A DNA stretch of 64,000 nt, taken from positions 13,974,501-14,038,500 of the forward strand of contig JAVTVX010000017.1 of assembly GCA_033439265.1 (NCBI GenBank), read 5' to 3'. Positions 11,301 through 26,300 of this stretch are shown one piece after another; within the stretch, counting starts at the first letter, position 1, and the number at the start of each line of letters is the position of its first letter. The position numbers were made by a program, and so were the translations under genes. The notes under the pieces were generated by a model. That model did not search any database. It was not told the DNA's origin and saw nothing but the letters and a program-made list of their open reading frames with translations. Origin of the DNA: Dillenia suffruticosa. Lineage: Eukaryota; Streptophyta; Magnoliopsida; Dilleniales; Dilleniaceae.

Positions 11301-14300
11301 GGGAACTCGAATGAGAGAGTGAAGCCCACTCTCTCACGCTTAAGTGGTCCAAATGTGGAACTCATATCTCAACATATCTACTAGTATACCTCAAAGCACA
11401 CAATAGATCCTCTCTAAACAAGAAACAAACCCCAAGCAAAATGAAATGACAATAGCCAAACAGCATAGGCATTTGAGCATACTCCCCAGGAATAAGCTTG
11501 TCATTTCACTATAACTACTCAGCTATTCTAAGTACTCCATGCACAAAATTATAGATCCTCAATCCTCAATCCTCGCTAAATGTGGCACAAGGATGCAACC
11601 TTAAAGTTATAACTTGCTCAAGTGTAAGTGTAAGTTTCACACTCACAACACAATTCTCAAAAAAAAAAAAAAAAATAGTTTTGAGTAACAACTATGTACT
11701 TTTGGATTTTTCCAGAAAACTCGATTGCGAAGATCCATCAGTAAAAAACAAGCTTTCATGCTCCAACTGATGGTATTCGTAGGGAAAAAAAAAAGATATT
11801 CAATATAAATGCAACAAAAGTAAAAAAAAAAAAAAAAAAAACAAAAAAACCAAAAAAAAAACAAAAAACAAAAAACAAAAAACAATATCAAAAGGCAAAT
11901 AAATGAAACTTACAGCAGCAACTGTTGTTCTAAGAGCCAAGCTATGAACACGAGGCAAGATAGCTTGCTTCACTAGCTGAAACAAATCAAAATAAAGAGA
12001 AACAGCAGCTTTGGTATCATGTAGATAGAAACGAAAAAAAGCAGTGATCAACTCAAAAGATACTGATATATTTTCGTTTTTTCCTATCAATATATACCTT
12101 TTTTAAAAAAAAAAAAAAAAAAACAAATAGCAACCCCATATGAGCTGTCTTGAACATCCTTCATAAAAGTGATTATGCTTCAGCCACCAAGTCCCCAAAT
12201 GACAGCATGCCTTCCCAAGCAATTAGAGACATAGGTTCAGTTTCAAACAATGTTCCACATATTTGAATCATATAATAAAAGTCGCCAACTGTTCCATAGT
12301 CGCAATAACCACTTTATCCACCCAAGACACAACACCCAGATAACATGGTTTTGCAAACTTGGATAAGAGACAAACACAATGTTGAATCCAAATGGACTAC
12401 TTGAGTCTTGATAATGTTTACACCACTATAAAGCCCAATAATGACAATGCAAAATTAAAATAAATATATAAACCTTAGGGTGACATGTAGCAGATGAATC
12501 GAATTTATAAAGAGAAATAGGGAAATTAAAGGAAAAGGGCCAAATGGTAACATCTATCCCCATACTGAGAATGCTTTAATGGCAACAATTGCTGATGATA
12601 ATAGTACCTCCATGTCCATCAGTCTATGATGCGTGAGAATGTCAAATACAACAAATTGCTACCATAGATTTCTAGACAGCAAAAAAGCATCTCAAAGAAG
12701 CATGACTTAATTACTGACATCAAAACCATAAGAATCCACAATAGCAGATTAATTGTAAAGCAGACGGTAACAAAATATAGTATCTACAGATTATTACTGT
12801 GAGTTGTAACAAGTAAATAAGCTGAGATCTTATAAAACGAGGGAAGCAGGAAATGAAAATATAACCAGACAGATTATAGTGCTTCAACGGTCTCAGAGTT
12901 TACACAGCTATTCTGGTTTCTATTGATATGGGAACGCTTAAAAATCAAGAAACCATATTCAGATGATTTTTCCGCCGTGACATTGAACTCCCTTGGTGCA
13001 AATGGAAGTACCCTTTACGTTGAACACGAAGCATATATGTTCACTCTCTCTAGTAGATATTATTTATTCTCTTATGAAAAATTTGTGGTCAGTTAAAATA
13101 TTTTTACTTGATAAAAAATTTAAAGACAAATTGTTGACACAATCAAGTTATGGTTATTACCTGTGCATCAAGTTGCTTGGCAAGAGACACAGTTTTCCTC
13201 AAAACTTCCTCTTGGACACGAGGATCAGTGTCATCATAAGCTCGAACCAGCAGAGGAAGAACATGTGCAATTAAGTGCTCCTGACTTGTCTACAATATGC
13301 CCAATGTTGAGAATCATGGTTAATTTACTTTACAATTTAACAAATCATCAAAAATTTAGGAAAACCAGAGAACAACTTGTGAGAACATTTCAAAAAGCTT
13401 TTGGCAACAAATCCACTCGTTTAATGGGTATATCAAAAGCAACCAGATCAAAGGCCCAACAAGAGAAGTCAGATTACGTTAAAAATCAATTTCCCTACTT
13501 TTTGGTAGACACTAAGCTTGATCATGACTTGCATTTCCAGTAAACATGTACATGGTTGAACATCATGGTTCTATGACATCAAGAAAGGTTTCTCAAAACT
13601 TCAGTGAACATTTATAAAAATAAAATAAAAACAACAGCAACAACACTAAAATGTGTAGTGCATTTTAAAGTTATCTTAATGTTCAAATACAACAAAGTAG
13701 AGACACAGCCACTGGGCATCACATACCTGAGCCATATGTCCACATAGCTTTAAAATGGAAAATAGAAGCAGACTCTAAAATAAAAATCTTTTAGTTCATA
13801 AAAAATCTGTTACACTTGGTTAATTTGCAATTTTACAGCCATGAAAGCACAGAGAAAACTCAAGTGGAAGTTCAAAAAGTAATGGATATAAGCATGAAAG
13901 AGGAAACAAGGAGGCAGAAGCCAAATAGAAAAATATGGAAGGAAATAAAGAAGAGAGAGGACAAACGAAATAGAGAAGCAGGGCGAGAACAATTGGGCTA
14001 TTAGCTTTCCAACTTCTCTACCTTAATTGCAAAGGGACTCAGGATGCCATTGTCACCAATAAGGAACACCTAAATTTAGAGGCCAGATTGATACATGTTA
14101 AAACATGCGGTTGTGCTATCTACACCGCAGGGACTAGAGACAGCGGCTTGTAATAACCATTGAAAACTACATGCCAACATGGTTCCAATGATCTACAAAT
14201 AACTCAACAGCGTGAATTTGAAGAAAGTCATATTATGACTTTTGAATGGCCGGTGAGTAGATACAAAGGAATACCTTGTTAATAATAAGCTCCGCATGCT

Positions 14301-17300
14301 TCACAAGCAGCAAAAGTGTCTCTTCAGCAGCAGTACTCAAGACAGGAACCAAGGCAGGCAGTGTTGACAACTCAAAATCACTTCTTTCCTATGGCAAGTT
14401 CAGAAAAACACAGATTATTATGAGCTTCAAAGTCATTGAAAAGGGTGATAAAATGGAGATGTCCACCACAGTGCAGCCAAAACTACTCGTGAATAATTCA
14501 GCAGACAAAATGAATTGAACCGGAAAAACATCATCAACCATGAAAATAATTCCAAAGAGAACTGTACAAATGACATTACTGCAATGAGAAACACTGAAAT
14601 TTTACAGCAGATCATATTCAATCAAATCAAAATGATATCTTAAGAAACATCAATTTTATTAAAAGTTCAAGAATGCAGGATTTCCTGAAATAAAACAATT
14701 TCCGTGTTTCCATTTATGTTAGCAGATGCCTGATCCTCCCTGTTGGGGGCTTGCGTTTGCCTGCCCCCACCTAACAATGTACCCTGGCACAAGTCACGCC
14801 AAGGACCCATCATGAAGGGCGCGCCTCTTGCCAATTACTATGCCTCCTAGAGCATGCCATAATGAGTTCATCAAAGAGATATGAGGCCTAAACTGTACCT
14901 GAGACTCGGCAATAGTGAGAACCATTGGCAAAATCATTGGCTGCATAACCATATTTCGAAGCTCTGCACAAAGAGGGGGGAGTACCTGTATGAACACAAA
15001 GGGAAAATATGTTTACCAATCTATTTATGTTCTCAAGGGTCACAAATATGAAAGCTTTATATCCCCCCAACCCTGGGCACACTTGGGCCCAACAGAGGAA
15101 ATGCTGCCATCAAAAAGGGAGTTTAAATAGTTTAACAGATTTATACACATGTTGATGTGCATAAATATTTAACATATATGTACTATCAGCATCAAAAACT
15201 TAATTTGCAATGTACACTTATTGCTTCGTTGATTCTTGTCATGGATCAGTTGTTTTTCAAAACAAATTAAGATAAAATTATTTAGAGGAAAGCAATGTTT
15301 GTTCCAATGGAACATAAGATAAAGAGAAAACTCAGTTGTGTGCAACAGACACAAATTAGAGAACATAGAGAAACACAACAAAAAGACTCTCATACTTAGC
15401 ACTACTTCAAGATTAATTAACAAATTTACTTGTTCAGCATTAATTTAAGCTTCTAAAGGACTCCCAACATCCTAAATCAGAGGCTGCTTATGTTGGAGTA
15501 TCAGCATAAATGCTAATTGTCCACATGTTATATAAATCAATATTATCCTCCTTGAGCAAAGATCTTGATAAAGAACCAATATGTAACTTTCTATTTTTCC
15601 ATTGTCTTGATAAGAAGAACCAATATATAAGCTTGTCAAGCACTTTTCTTCGAATAACTTAAAAATTAATGCAGTCCATAACTCAGAATTAGACAGAAAT
15701 TAACCACAAATGCACAAAGGTTTTAAGATTTGAAGCATGTTTACCCAATACAGTTACAGCCACATTATGTGATCATGACTGCAATTGTAACCACAAACAA
15801 AAATACAAATCCATGTTGTACAGGGAGCATTTTTTTTTCTATGATCTCCCTCCTCATTTAATTTAGATGAGAATGAACAATAACAGATATCCAAAAATAT
15901 TTCTACATTTGCAAAACAATGAAAGGCCATAAGGTAAGATCATGGGCTTTCATGTATCATTTGGAAAGAAAAAAGTGAGGAGAGAGGCGAATGAACAAAT
16001 TTTTCCTCATGAATTTGTTAATTTGATCAAATTATTTGGCTAATCTATGTAGTTCTATTCAAGAGACTGCGTTTGATCAAATTCGAGGCAGCCACTTTGC
16101 CAATTTGTTGAAGATGATATTGTTCTATACTGAGGTCAAGAGTTACATACCATATATAATTATGTAGAATCGTTTGCACTAAACACATATTTTTGCATTT
16201 CCTTTAGTAAGACGAGTGTTTGTCTATGCACATACGTATGCATAAACAAAGGAATAGAAACGCGAAAAAAGGATGATTCTGGGCATCCAGAAGCAAAAGA
16301 GAATATACAAAAAAATTACATTCACGAATTTCGAAGAAAAGGAAAGAAACCAAAAATAAAATATTTCAAATTTAGCGAAAAACCTAAAATGCATGAGAAA
16401 GAACATTCTGCTCCTAAAGGACACATATTATACCTTATTTAGGAATTTTGCAAGGGAAGGGAGGTGGCATTTCAAATAAGGATACAAGGGTACAGGAAGG
16501 TGAGGAAAGGATAAGCACCTCCCATTGGTTTGAATGTTTAATTGAAAGGTTATTACAGATGCAGAGATACCACCTTCATTCAGTCATAGGATGGAAGGAA
16601 AATTACCATTATGCTTTCTATTGAAGAGATAGAGATCTTTGTATGGTTAATATTGCAACTACAGTTAAAAAAAATCATAAACACCTTCTCATACCTTCTA
16701 AAACCCTGCTCCCCCACCAAAAAATAAATCTTGCTAACGAGGATGGATGATGATTTAGCTATTCAATCCCAAACACAATAAGAGGGCTACTTCTTCTCCA
16801 TTCCCTTCCCCCGTTCCCCACCATGTAACTCTTCCTTCAAACAAACAAAAAGTAGCTCAAGGGCAAGCTTGCTACTACAGAAGGATTATGAGGACACCAA
16901 GGTGCAAGCTTAGTGGCATGACTTATCACTTCATCTCACTAACCCTACGGAGGCAAACATCCACCCATTACCATATCTCAAATTAAACAAATAATAATAA
17001 TAATAGCCCCAAGTTGTTGGCTGCCTTATAAAATTGATGTCCCAAACTCCTGTAAGACTAGCCATTTCATGCTGGCAGTACATCACAAGTCTGGGTAAAA
17101 TTCCTTCAATGGTTACATCAATAGCAAACATCCAATCAGAAGAGCACTAAAGATTCATTTGCCAACTGCCAACCTATTGGGTTCAGTGGTCCTTGGTGGC
17201 TCCTTCCCTGACTTTGGTCAAGGATTCAAGCCTCCATGAAACCACTTCTCTAAGCATCACAGAGAAAAAAATAAATAAATAATAAAATATTAAAAAAGAT

Positions 17301-20300
17301 CCATTTCCCACTTACATTGTATTAGGGTAATGAAACTCCCCATTCATTAGGTTGCTTTCCACACCCCTGAGGCTCCCCTAACCTCTAAATTCCGTACCAT
17401 GCCATGTAACCATCCAACATGTTAACTAGCAACTTATATTTAACTAGCAAATTATAATTATATTTAGATACTCACAAATATTTGTTTGCACATGCACAAG
17501 CACAAAACACTCTGCCCTATAATAATGGATTTTGGGGTTAACATGTAGCTCTTATGTCATGCTCCAATGTCCAAACCATTCTTCATGGCTAGTAAATGTA
17601 TAGAAATGGAAATGATAAAGCACACAATGACAAGATGGCCAATCTCTAGAGTGCGGTGGCAGACAGTCAAACCATAGTGCAAGAAAGTATTCAAACCATG
17701 CACATACTACGAAACATGCCATATTTAACAATTGCATGTAAGCATTGTTGAGTCAGGATTTTCACTGGAATGGGAAGGGGAGCAGATATTAACCTTCAGC
17801 CTTTGATTGACCATTACATATGACAGGTTAAGAATAACTGGAACTAAATGAAATGTTAACAGCCTATAATTGTCTCTAAGCTTCCAATAAAAAACGGCCA
17901 AGTAAATAGATAGAGTGGCAGTGAGAAGTTTCATGAATAGAACAAGCAAACCTAGAAGTGATTCAAACCTTATACTGCAAAACACGAGAGTCAAAATCTT
18001 TCCACATATCTGACAACGCCTTTAGAAACTCAGACTTCTGCATATTATCTCTTTCCTGCAAGCAGATGAAAACTTGAGGCAATTAATAAAAGTATTCCCT
18101 TTTCCACCAGCCTTCTTATTACACTCCCATGCATATGCTCTTGGGGAACTCTACCACAGAAAGGAGTGAAGCCAAGCAAAAAGGAAATGCATACAAGCAT
18201 GTGGTCCAGAAAACGAAGAGCGCGCAACCTAGTGTCATCCCGAAAAAATGAAGACCCTGTCAAAATAAAAAATCAAACATAAATGAGAAAAGTAAGCCCC
18301 ATACAAGGAAAATCAAACACAAAAGTTAATTTGACTTGGCCCAACTGAGGAGACAAACTCAATAGAAGAATAAGAGTTACCCTGCAATTAAATGAATTTT
18401 TGACAGCTTCATATTAGATGGTTAATTATATAGAAATTAGGCTGAGAAATTACCATGGAAAAGCAGACCAATATTTCTGATCTAGCAAAACTGGAATTTC
18501 CAGATCTGAGATTGTTAAACCTCCAAAATTTAGGTTAAAAAAGTGAAATGTTGCAAATGACACTATGGATCCTATCGTATCACTTTTGAGATAGAATAAA
18601 GACACAACAAATACTCAAATTTGGCAGACATAATTTTGCCTCTATTTCACATAGACAACCTGGTTAAAACTTATTCACAGGTTGAATCCACAACTATAAA
18701 GGAGATCTAAAGCAAATAATTAGAAGATTATGTCCCCATTAATGCATGCTTCTCTTTTTTCTCAGCATTCAGAATTACTGGCACAAGTCAAAGAAAACAA
18801 GGAATTCAATATTTACCTGTAAAATCCAAGGCTGTTGGCCTTAAGGACTCATTTGCAGAGATCATCCGCTGCAAATCAGAAACTAATTCCGGTGGAACAG
18901 ATGAGAAAGTCTCAGTGGTTAAGTAATTCAAACTATTCATGTACTGCAAAGAAACAAAGGTATATCCAGTAAGGCAACTTTTGTTATAGGACTCAAAAAG
19001 GCAATCCCAAAGTCAAGAGAAAATAGTCTAGCATAAATTGGAAAAACATGCCTTCGCGAGTGTGGTGTTGGGGTGAGAGATTAATTTTTTGACTCCAACC
19101 AAAACTCCAAGTTCATGTTATAGAAGTGGTTTGACCTTATATAATGCCTCAAAGAAGAGATAAGCACAAGAAAATGAAAAAAGCAATATGCTCGAACGCA
19201 GTGGCAGACAGAAACTTTTACCAATGGGAAAACACAAGAACATATATATTCATACCCATGCAAATATGCACTAGATTTTGTGTACATCCGTGCATGCACA
19301 ACAAAGAAAATACTTAAATAACAACATTAATGTTGGATGAAGATTAGTTTTTATTTATGTGTCTTAAACAAGTAAACATGTTATTCTTCTTGAAATTTTT
19401 AAGTGTGAACACTCACATAAAAATGATATTTTCTTCAATTTTGTGGGGCCAACTCAATGACATGAATAGAGGCAACATAAAAGTTACAAAAACTAAGGAC
19501 TCTAAAGGTTTCAGTGGGAGCTGCCATCGCTCAAAGGCGTTAAAGATCTTGCCTCAACCCTAACAACCTTTTTCTGTTGATCATAATTGCCATTATCACC
19601 CTGAATTTCTGGATCTAAGTATTTGGAGTTTTGGGATCTGAATTTAATTGTCCCTTTCAAAACTGGTAGTTAAAATTAGTTGAAGATTTTGCAAATGTTG
19701 GATGAGCATACATACTCAATCCTAGAATGTGATGCAACAATATGACTTAATGGTTAGAATGTTCAACCTAAGATCATTCTATGAAATATTATACAGGAGT
19801 GGAAGCATCACACTTTCATGAAAAGGCCTACAAAGGTGCAATGCAGCATTCTGAAGAATATGGCTCTTTAAATGGTTAGCAAACCCAAAATAAAATTTAC
19901 CATTGGCATCCAATATGCAAATGCCATCAGAGGAAAGCAATTGACCTTGCCATGCAAAAACCATTCCTTTGCTTGTTTTTTGGCATCAGCAGGTTTAGGG
20001 GGAAGCTTACGGTGAAAGTGAAGGCCTTTCTTTGGACCGTTTTGCCCAACAAGACCTGGTTACATGCTAAGCAACCTCACATGGCACCACCATACTCAAA
20101 TGTCAGTGTAATGCGTTGGGAATGTGATGAGATAACTGCTTTTACATAAAAAGGCTGCACGGTCATTTAGGAATAATCTGCTTCAACTTACACAGACCAG
20201 GTGAGATCTCTTGTGGTTCAAAGGATGTAGATTGTCCAAGAATACAAAAATCTAATGGCAATGTACTCCTATGTCAGTGATTTGGTGTATTTGGTTGAAA

Positions 20301-23300
20301 GAAATGCAAGGACCTTGAAGGATCAATTTCTCCCTGTATTATATTTTTCTTGGACATGATATGCTTTCTCATAAGCATCTTGGACCTCGGCTGACAAGGA
20401 CATTTAGATGACATTCTTTATATGACATTCAACATAATTGGGCTTTGTTGCCATTACCTGCATTCTTCTCTTTGATTTGTTCCAGAGATACTTTTCTATC
20501 CTCTCCTACCACTGATTGTGGATGGAGGCATTTAGAGGACATTCTTTGAGACATTCAACATGATTGGGCTTTGTTGCCAGTACTTGCATTTTTCTCTTTG
20601 ACTTGTTCCAGAGATACTTTTTTATCCTCTCCTACCATTGATTGTAATTTTTCTCTCTATTAACATATAGTTCTTCTATTTAAAGGTAAAAAGGGAGTTG
20701 TACAAATACAGGAACCAAGATTTGCTTCATATGAACCTAGGCTCTTCACTGATTTAAAGGGAAAATATTGGATAGCATTTTTAAGAAAGAAAAAGCTATT
20801 AACTGTCGCCTCACAAATTTCTTTCTTGTTATCTCATAGCAACTTGTTCAGCCAACATGGCTGTAACAAACTTTAAACTAAGTAGGAGCCATCAAAATAA
20901 CAAAGATAAACTAATGACACAATGCTTCATTTATCTAAACAAATGCATAAAGCCAAGTTGCAGTAAGCACCAGCAAAAAACAGACAGACTTTAACACCAA
21001 CTAGAAACAAATCAATACCATCTTGACATTGTTGTGGCAATCAAACAAAGGCTTCCGAGCAACCAAGTGGTAGGCAAGACATCCAAAACTAAAAATATCG
21101 GAATAAGATCCTGCTGAAGATACTTTATTTCGGACCAACTCAGGAGCAGTATAATTCAAGGATGGCTGAAGGGGCAATAAAGAATCCTCCACGTCATATT
21201 CCTGAGAACTCAAATAAATCAGTTACGCAAAATATTTTAATGCAATTTTCAAAGCAAAGCAATCATGGAATCCTTCCAAGCCAAGAGAAACGTGCTTAGA
21301 AAGTCACTTGCAGACTACAGGAAAATAACATTATCATCTAGAGAATTGCAGAAGCTACATATAGGATTTCAAGATAAGCAATTTCAGAAACAAATATTCT
21401 TCTTAATACCAATACTTAACAACAAAAACACATCTCAGTCAGGAACAGTATAGAAGGAAATACAGGTTCAAAGTCCACAATACTGTTCATTTTGAACTAA
21501 CAGAAAATATATAAATAAATGAGAACTTTACAGAAGTACTTTCCTTAAGAGAACATATTTCCTTGGAAACATTTTACAATATCCAGCGAAATATTAAGTA
21601 CTATTATTTCCTTGAAATGTAGGAGCCACCGGCAATATGCCTGCTAAGATCAAGTGAAGAGGAAAATGACATGTTTCTATATTTTTCTTCATCATTTAGA
21701 TCAACTAGAAGACATTTTCAATTAAACAGGCTACTTTCTGGCATTCACATGCAGGAAATGGGGAAAACAAAATCTGATAAGTTAGAACAAAAGCAATCCA
21801 GCTAGTCTGAAATAATGAAAACAATTTTCACCAAAACAATTTTCCAGGAAAGTAATTTTTCATATTATTGGTGTAAAATGTGGAAATTCCATATGGGACC
21901 AGTAAACATATTTCACTTGCAAAGATGGACTTTCCAAGAAGATTGACTGCTGTATTCATAAATTCATGACCATTTCTCTCTAAAAGTTTTTTTCATGCAT
22001 GATTACCACAAAAAAAAAGTAGAAGAAAGAAAGAAAAACCAGTTAGCGTTCTATGAATTATTTTCAAGAAACTGTGGCACAAGTTTTCAGAAAGGCTACC
22101 ACTTTCTGTCAAGCAAGAAGAGTTCTAAACATAACCTTAAGTGTTTGTATATTCTTCCTTCATCTAATATATCATTCTTTTTTCTATCAAGGGAAAAAAA
22201 AAAGAGTTGTAAACTGTAAATACTGAAGAGATAAGAAGAAAGGCTGAAACATGGTAAAGGGCTGTTGAAAGTTCACTCAGGATAGATATATAGTCACTGA
22301 ATAAGCATACCGAAAAAGGACATCAACAGAACCCAATAAGAAGATTGAGCTTAAATAACTGAGAATAGAAAATTTAATCTCCCAAATTATATGCATGCGC
22401 TTACTCACAGCGTAATGAAAAGCATGCATATTAGCTGCATCACCAGAAGTCTGATCAGCAGAGACCGCAAAACCAAAGCCACCAAGCTTCCAAGCCCCGC
22501 TATATGTTATAAGAACAGTCTGTAACAGCTGATACTTGGTCATTTTGCATGCACGTCACAAAAATAACAAGAAACATACAGACCACTAAATGAGAGCCTT
22601 CTATTTTTGGAATTAGATTAATGCAACATCCAACTTGGTCAGAAGCAAATCCATAAAAAGCACAAAACTAATATAGCATGAAATCAGGTATAGAGTAGCC
22701 AGGCTACTCGTGGAATCTTGTAAATGAATCTGAATTCAAAATAAAGCAAAATCCATGATTCTACATTTTGTTCGTCGGAAAATCAAACACTTGAAAAAAA
22801 AATGTAATTAGTTCATAAATCCATAGCATCTCTTGACATAACCAACATCTGTGTTCATTCAACAAACTGGGTAGTATAACCTAAAAAGTGAACAAACTGC
22901 AAATTCATGCAGTCTCATATTTGACAATAAGCCAAATTAAAATGTTAAATATGAGAAGATTCCAAGCATCAAATCCAAAGCTCTCGATCTGTTGCTTCTA
23001 ACATAAATCAAATAGTTATTATCCAACAAAGCATAAGGAATAGGATGATGGTATGGCTAAGAACGAGCGTCAAAATTTAGGTATCATGTCTCGTAGAGGA
23101 TAAAAACATAAATGAGAGTGAGAGTATGTAGGCAACAAGACAAACGAAGCATAATAAGATGTGGCAGCAGCCAAAATTAGCAACCAGTAAGACACTTGTT
23201 TCATCCAGAACATAGAGGACAAGCTAATCTAAATCTTTTAAAGAGTAAAGGAATCAAGCAAATATGCCTATAGCCTTTAAATGGTATGCAACATGCACAA

Positions 23301-26300
23301 CAACATGATGATCCACATGAATGTCCAAAGCAAATATACCAAGCAGCAAATTCCAATACTCTCAATCTGTTGCTTTTGACGTATATCAGATAGTTAACAT
23401 CCAACAAAGCATAAGCAACTTTGTGGAAAATGAATAGGATGTTTGTATGATTCAGAACAAGGATCAAAATTAAGGTATCATGTCTGGTTGAGGATAAGAA
23501 CATCAATGAAAGTAAGCCTATGCAGGCAAACAAGACATAGCCAGCATAACAAGAAGGAAAAAAGCAGTGGCCACAATTAGCAACTAGTAAGACAGCATGT
23601 TTCATCCAGAACATAGAGGACAGGCTGATCTAAATCTTTTAAAGAAGTCAAAAGAATAAAAGAAAATATGCCTATGGCCTTTAAACGGCATGCAACATGC
23701 ACACCACCATGATGATCCACATGAATGTGCAAATCATTTTTAAGGCTTCTTCTGGAATATCCAAGCCATACAAAGTGTATAATCCATGTTATGAGAGTAT
23801 CATTCCTATTGTTTCTTCTGGAATACCCAAGCAAGGAAATGCAGAGAAATATTACAGTCAAAAACAAAAAGTATGCCAACAAAACAGCCATAACAACTTA
23901 GAAATGAAACAGATACCACCTCAGGTGATATGGCTCGATGAACCAGGCGTGCATTGTTGTGCAGGAAGTCCAAGGTTTCCGCAACTTGGAGCAAACCATG
24001 CTTAATCTCTAACAATCCCATTTCCTGAAAAGGGAATGTATCCACCACTAATTATCCCAAAGTGATCAAAAATGGATAAAACATGGATGTAATGTGAAAC
24101 ATGAAGCCACTATGATCTTGATATGTATCAATGGCATCATCAATAAATTACGGAGCATAGCTACTTAAAGTGAGAACTGTATTTTTACCTAATACATTTT
24201 CACATCTAGAACACTTTCACATCTAATGCATTTTCAATGATAAATCATGCTGCATTCTAATTGTACATCCAGTCACTGCTTGTGGCATCCATTTTTTCTA
24301 ACATCATATACTTCTCGAATACTAGTTAAAAATACAGATGTCTGCTACTTAAACAGTAGCAAACTCTTGAGGTAGTTTCAAATATCCTAGAATTAAATCC
24401 AACCATCTATATCACAGTTAGGATGGTTTATGGGTAAGGGAAAGTGTCATCCTCCATCATGTGGCTTAATTATTTTTAGGCCCAAATAAATTTAAAAAGA
24501 AAAAAAATAAAAATAAAAATAAAAATAAATAACCTAGTTGGACACTCTAGGGAAACTTCAAGCAGAATTATTAGGTATAATCATATTCATTAATGAAACA
24601 GATACTATATAAACATGTCAGTGATACAATATTTAAATACTGCAAACCATGTTCTTTTCCTATGACAGAAGTTACCAAATTTCACACCCCTGATGACCCA
24701 CAAATGCTCAAAATTCATCTCTCAAGTCCAGAAACCATATGTTACAATGTCTAGTATAGGATGACATGATTTAGCAATCCAGGTAATAATCTAATGGTCT
24801 AGTAATGATGCCAACAAGGGCCAACTTTCTGTAGAGATCCCACCTGTAAAGTAAAATTCTTCAGCTAATCTCCTGTGAGCATAAACTCCAAATGTTACCT
24901 TTATCAATTTGACAGCAATAGTTTGATTTAAAAGGTAAATGTTGTAATGAATCACTTACAAACTATGTAGATTGCTTATTTGTTAAGTTAGAAATATCAA
25001 TAAATAAATATCTATAAATAAAAAATAAGGATTTCAACATTTACTCTAATCATATCATCTCATTTCCTTTTTCAGAGTTTTTTTCTTTTGTGGAAAAGAA
25101 GGTATTTTATTCACAATGAAATAAATATATACCAGAAGAAGAGCACCAAGGAGGTGCTCATTGAACCATTTACATATAATTAGAATCAAAAACATCTACA
25201 AAAGATTCATAGCACTTTGAAATCAACCAAGAGCACAATCACTTCACTCAATCCACCAATAGCACAAACACTTCATAAAATTATCCACAAAAGCTATCAA
25301 GGAATTCTCCACACCCTATAAACTCTTTATTCTTTTTGCTGCAAACCAACCTTAGCACAACTATATGGGAGCATCCTACTAATACTAACCCTCCTATTCG
25401 CTGTACAAACCATCGAATCCCTCCAAGCCTACAACTCATTTTACATGCAACTCATTCCATACAGACAATCACATCACCCAATATATGTGCAAAAGAGAGA
25501 AAATTTTTCCCAGTCAAGAAGACACTTAGGCTCTCTTTTATGTAACAAACACATATTTCAAATGCCTCTCCTTTGAAGACTTTCTTGAGTCTCAAAATTT
25601 GTCATTGCATATGTACCATGCAATGTCTATGTCCCATTTTAGCATTCCTATCCCATAGTCACCTAAACCTAAACACAAAGTTGTTTGCTATTTAGAGAGA
25701 AAGTGATCCAAGAGACAATTAAATTGTGAAATTAGTAATAACCAACCATCTCTCTTTGTTTAAAACTGAGTTCTTGTTTCCCTTTCTTGGCCTGATAGAT
25801 CTCAATCAAATGTAACAGCAGTTCCGTGCAGAGTATGAGGATAAGCATATGCCTAAAACTCTTTCTAACGAACTCTAAGAAGATCAACTTTATCAATATG
25901 TAGCCTTACACCCAAAGCAAAAAAAAGGATTCCACTCTATTAACCCAGAATGACCAAGCCATAATAGAGCGCTCTACCACACTCAATACACTGAGTCTGA
26001 CATGCATGATTAGGTAAATTAGCTTCTAAGCTTCCTAATTAGAAAAAGACTAGGAAATATCAGCTCTATAGATGCAAAGAGGGAAACCCAAAAAAAAAAA
26101 AAAAGAACACTAGTCATCACCATGCTGATTCTCATATATTTTGGATAATTCTGATTCTGCCAAATATTAGTACTTCCACTTGGCCTCACATTTTTTTCCC
26201 TCATGTTGCATTTCCTTTCTGCCATCGTGTACTTTCTTTTACCTTTGATGCTATCTGACTATGCCATGGATAAAACCAGCTTCAAAAGAGGTCCACAATT

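Larger units (their letters stand above)
5874..11913 (-). other. SCYL2 intron 11 (6.0 kb), filled by transposon relics
   Basis: The largest intron. From the exon 12 side it holds about 700 bp of plain AT-rich sequence, a hAT-like 3' relic (6593-7020), mixed sequence with two copies of CCTGTCCATGCATTG (7230-7275), an RTE-type LINE (8160-11190, opposite strand to the gene) and long A-runs near 11661 and 11821-11885 close to exon 11. No alternative exon was recognised. Confidence 0.8.
5495..18256 (-). other. SCYL2: SCYL2 exons 6-13: HEAT-like helical region
   Basis: Residues about 340-614. Successive amphipathic helix pairs include [20 protein letters not shown] (exon 8), [20 protein letters not shown] (exon 9), [20 protein letters not shown] (exon 10), [16 protein letters not shown] (exon 11) and [20 protein letters not shown] (exon 13). 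These match the HEAT-type solenoid that follows the kinase-like domain in SCYL proteins and serves as a protein-binding scaffold. Most exons here are whole numbers of codons (29, 29, 38, 43, 21 and 54), so skipping one would keep the frame. Confidence 0.88.
18944..21018 (-). other. SCYL2 intron 4, carrying an L1 tail
   Basis: A 2.1-kb intron. The part from 18944 to about 19950 has no recognisable content. From about 19980 it holds an L1-type LINE 3' end on the opposite strand to the gene (separate entry), and then plain sequence to the exon 4 donor. Confidence 0.7.

Noticed and set aside
11643-12090. Phe/Leu-rich minus-strand frames
   Set aside because: Translations of poly-A/T runs beside SCYL2 exon 11; only the 63-nt exon within is real.
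14730-14870. GC-rich patch in SCYL2 intron 8 as a SINE or extra exon
   Set aside because: No pol III boxes, tail, or conserved frame with proper splice sites could be recognised.
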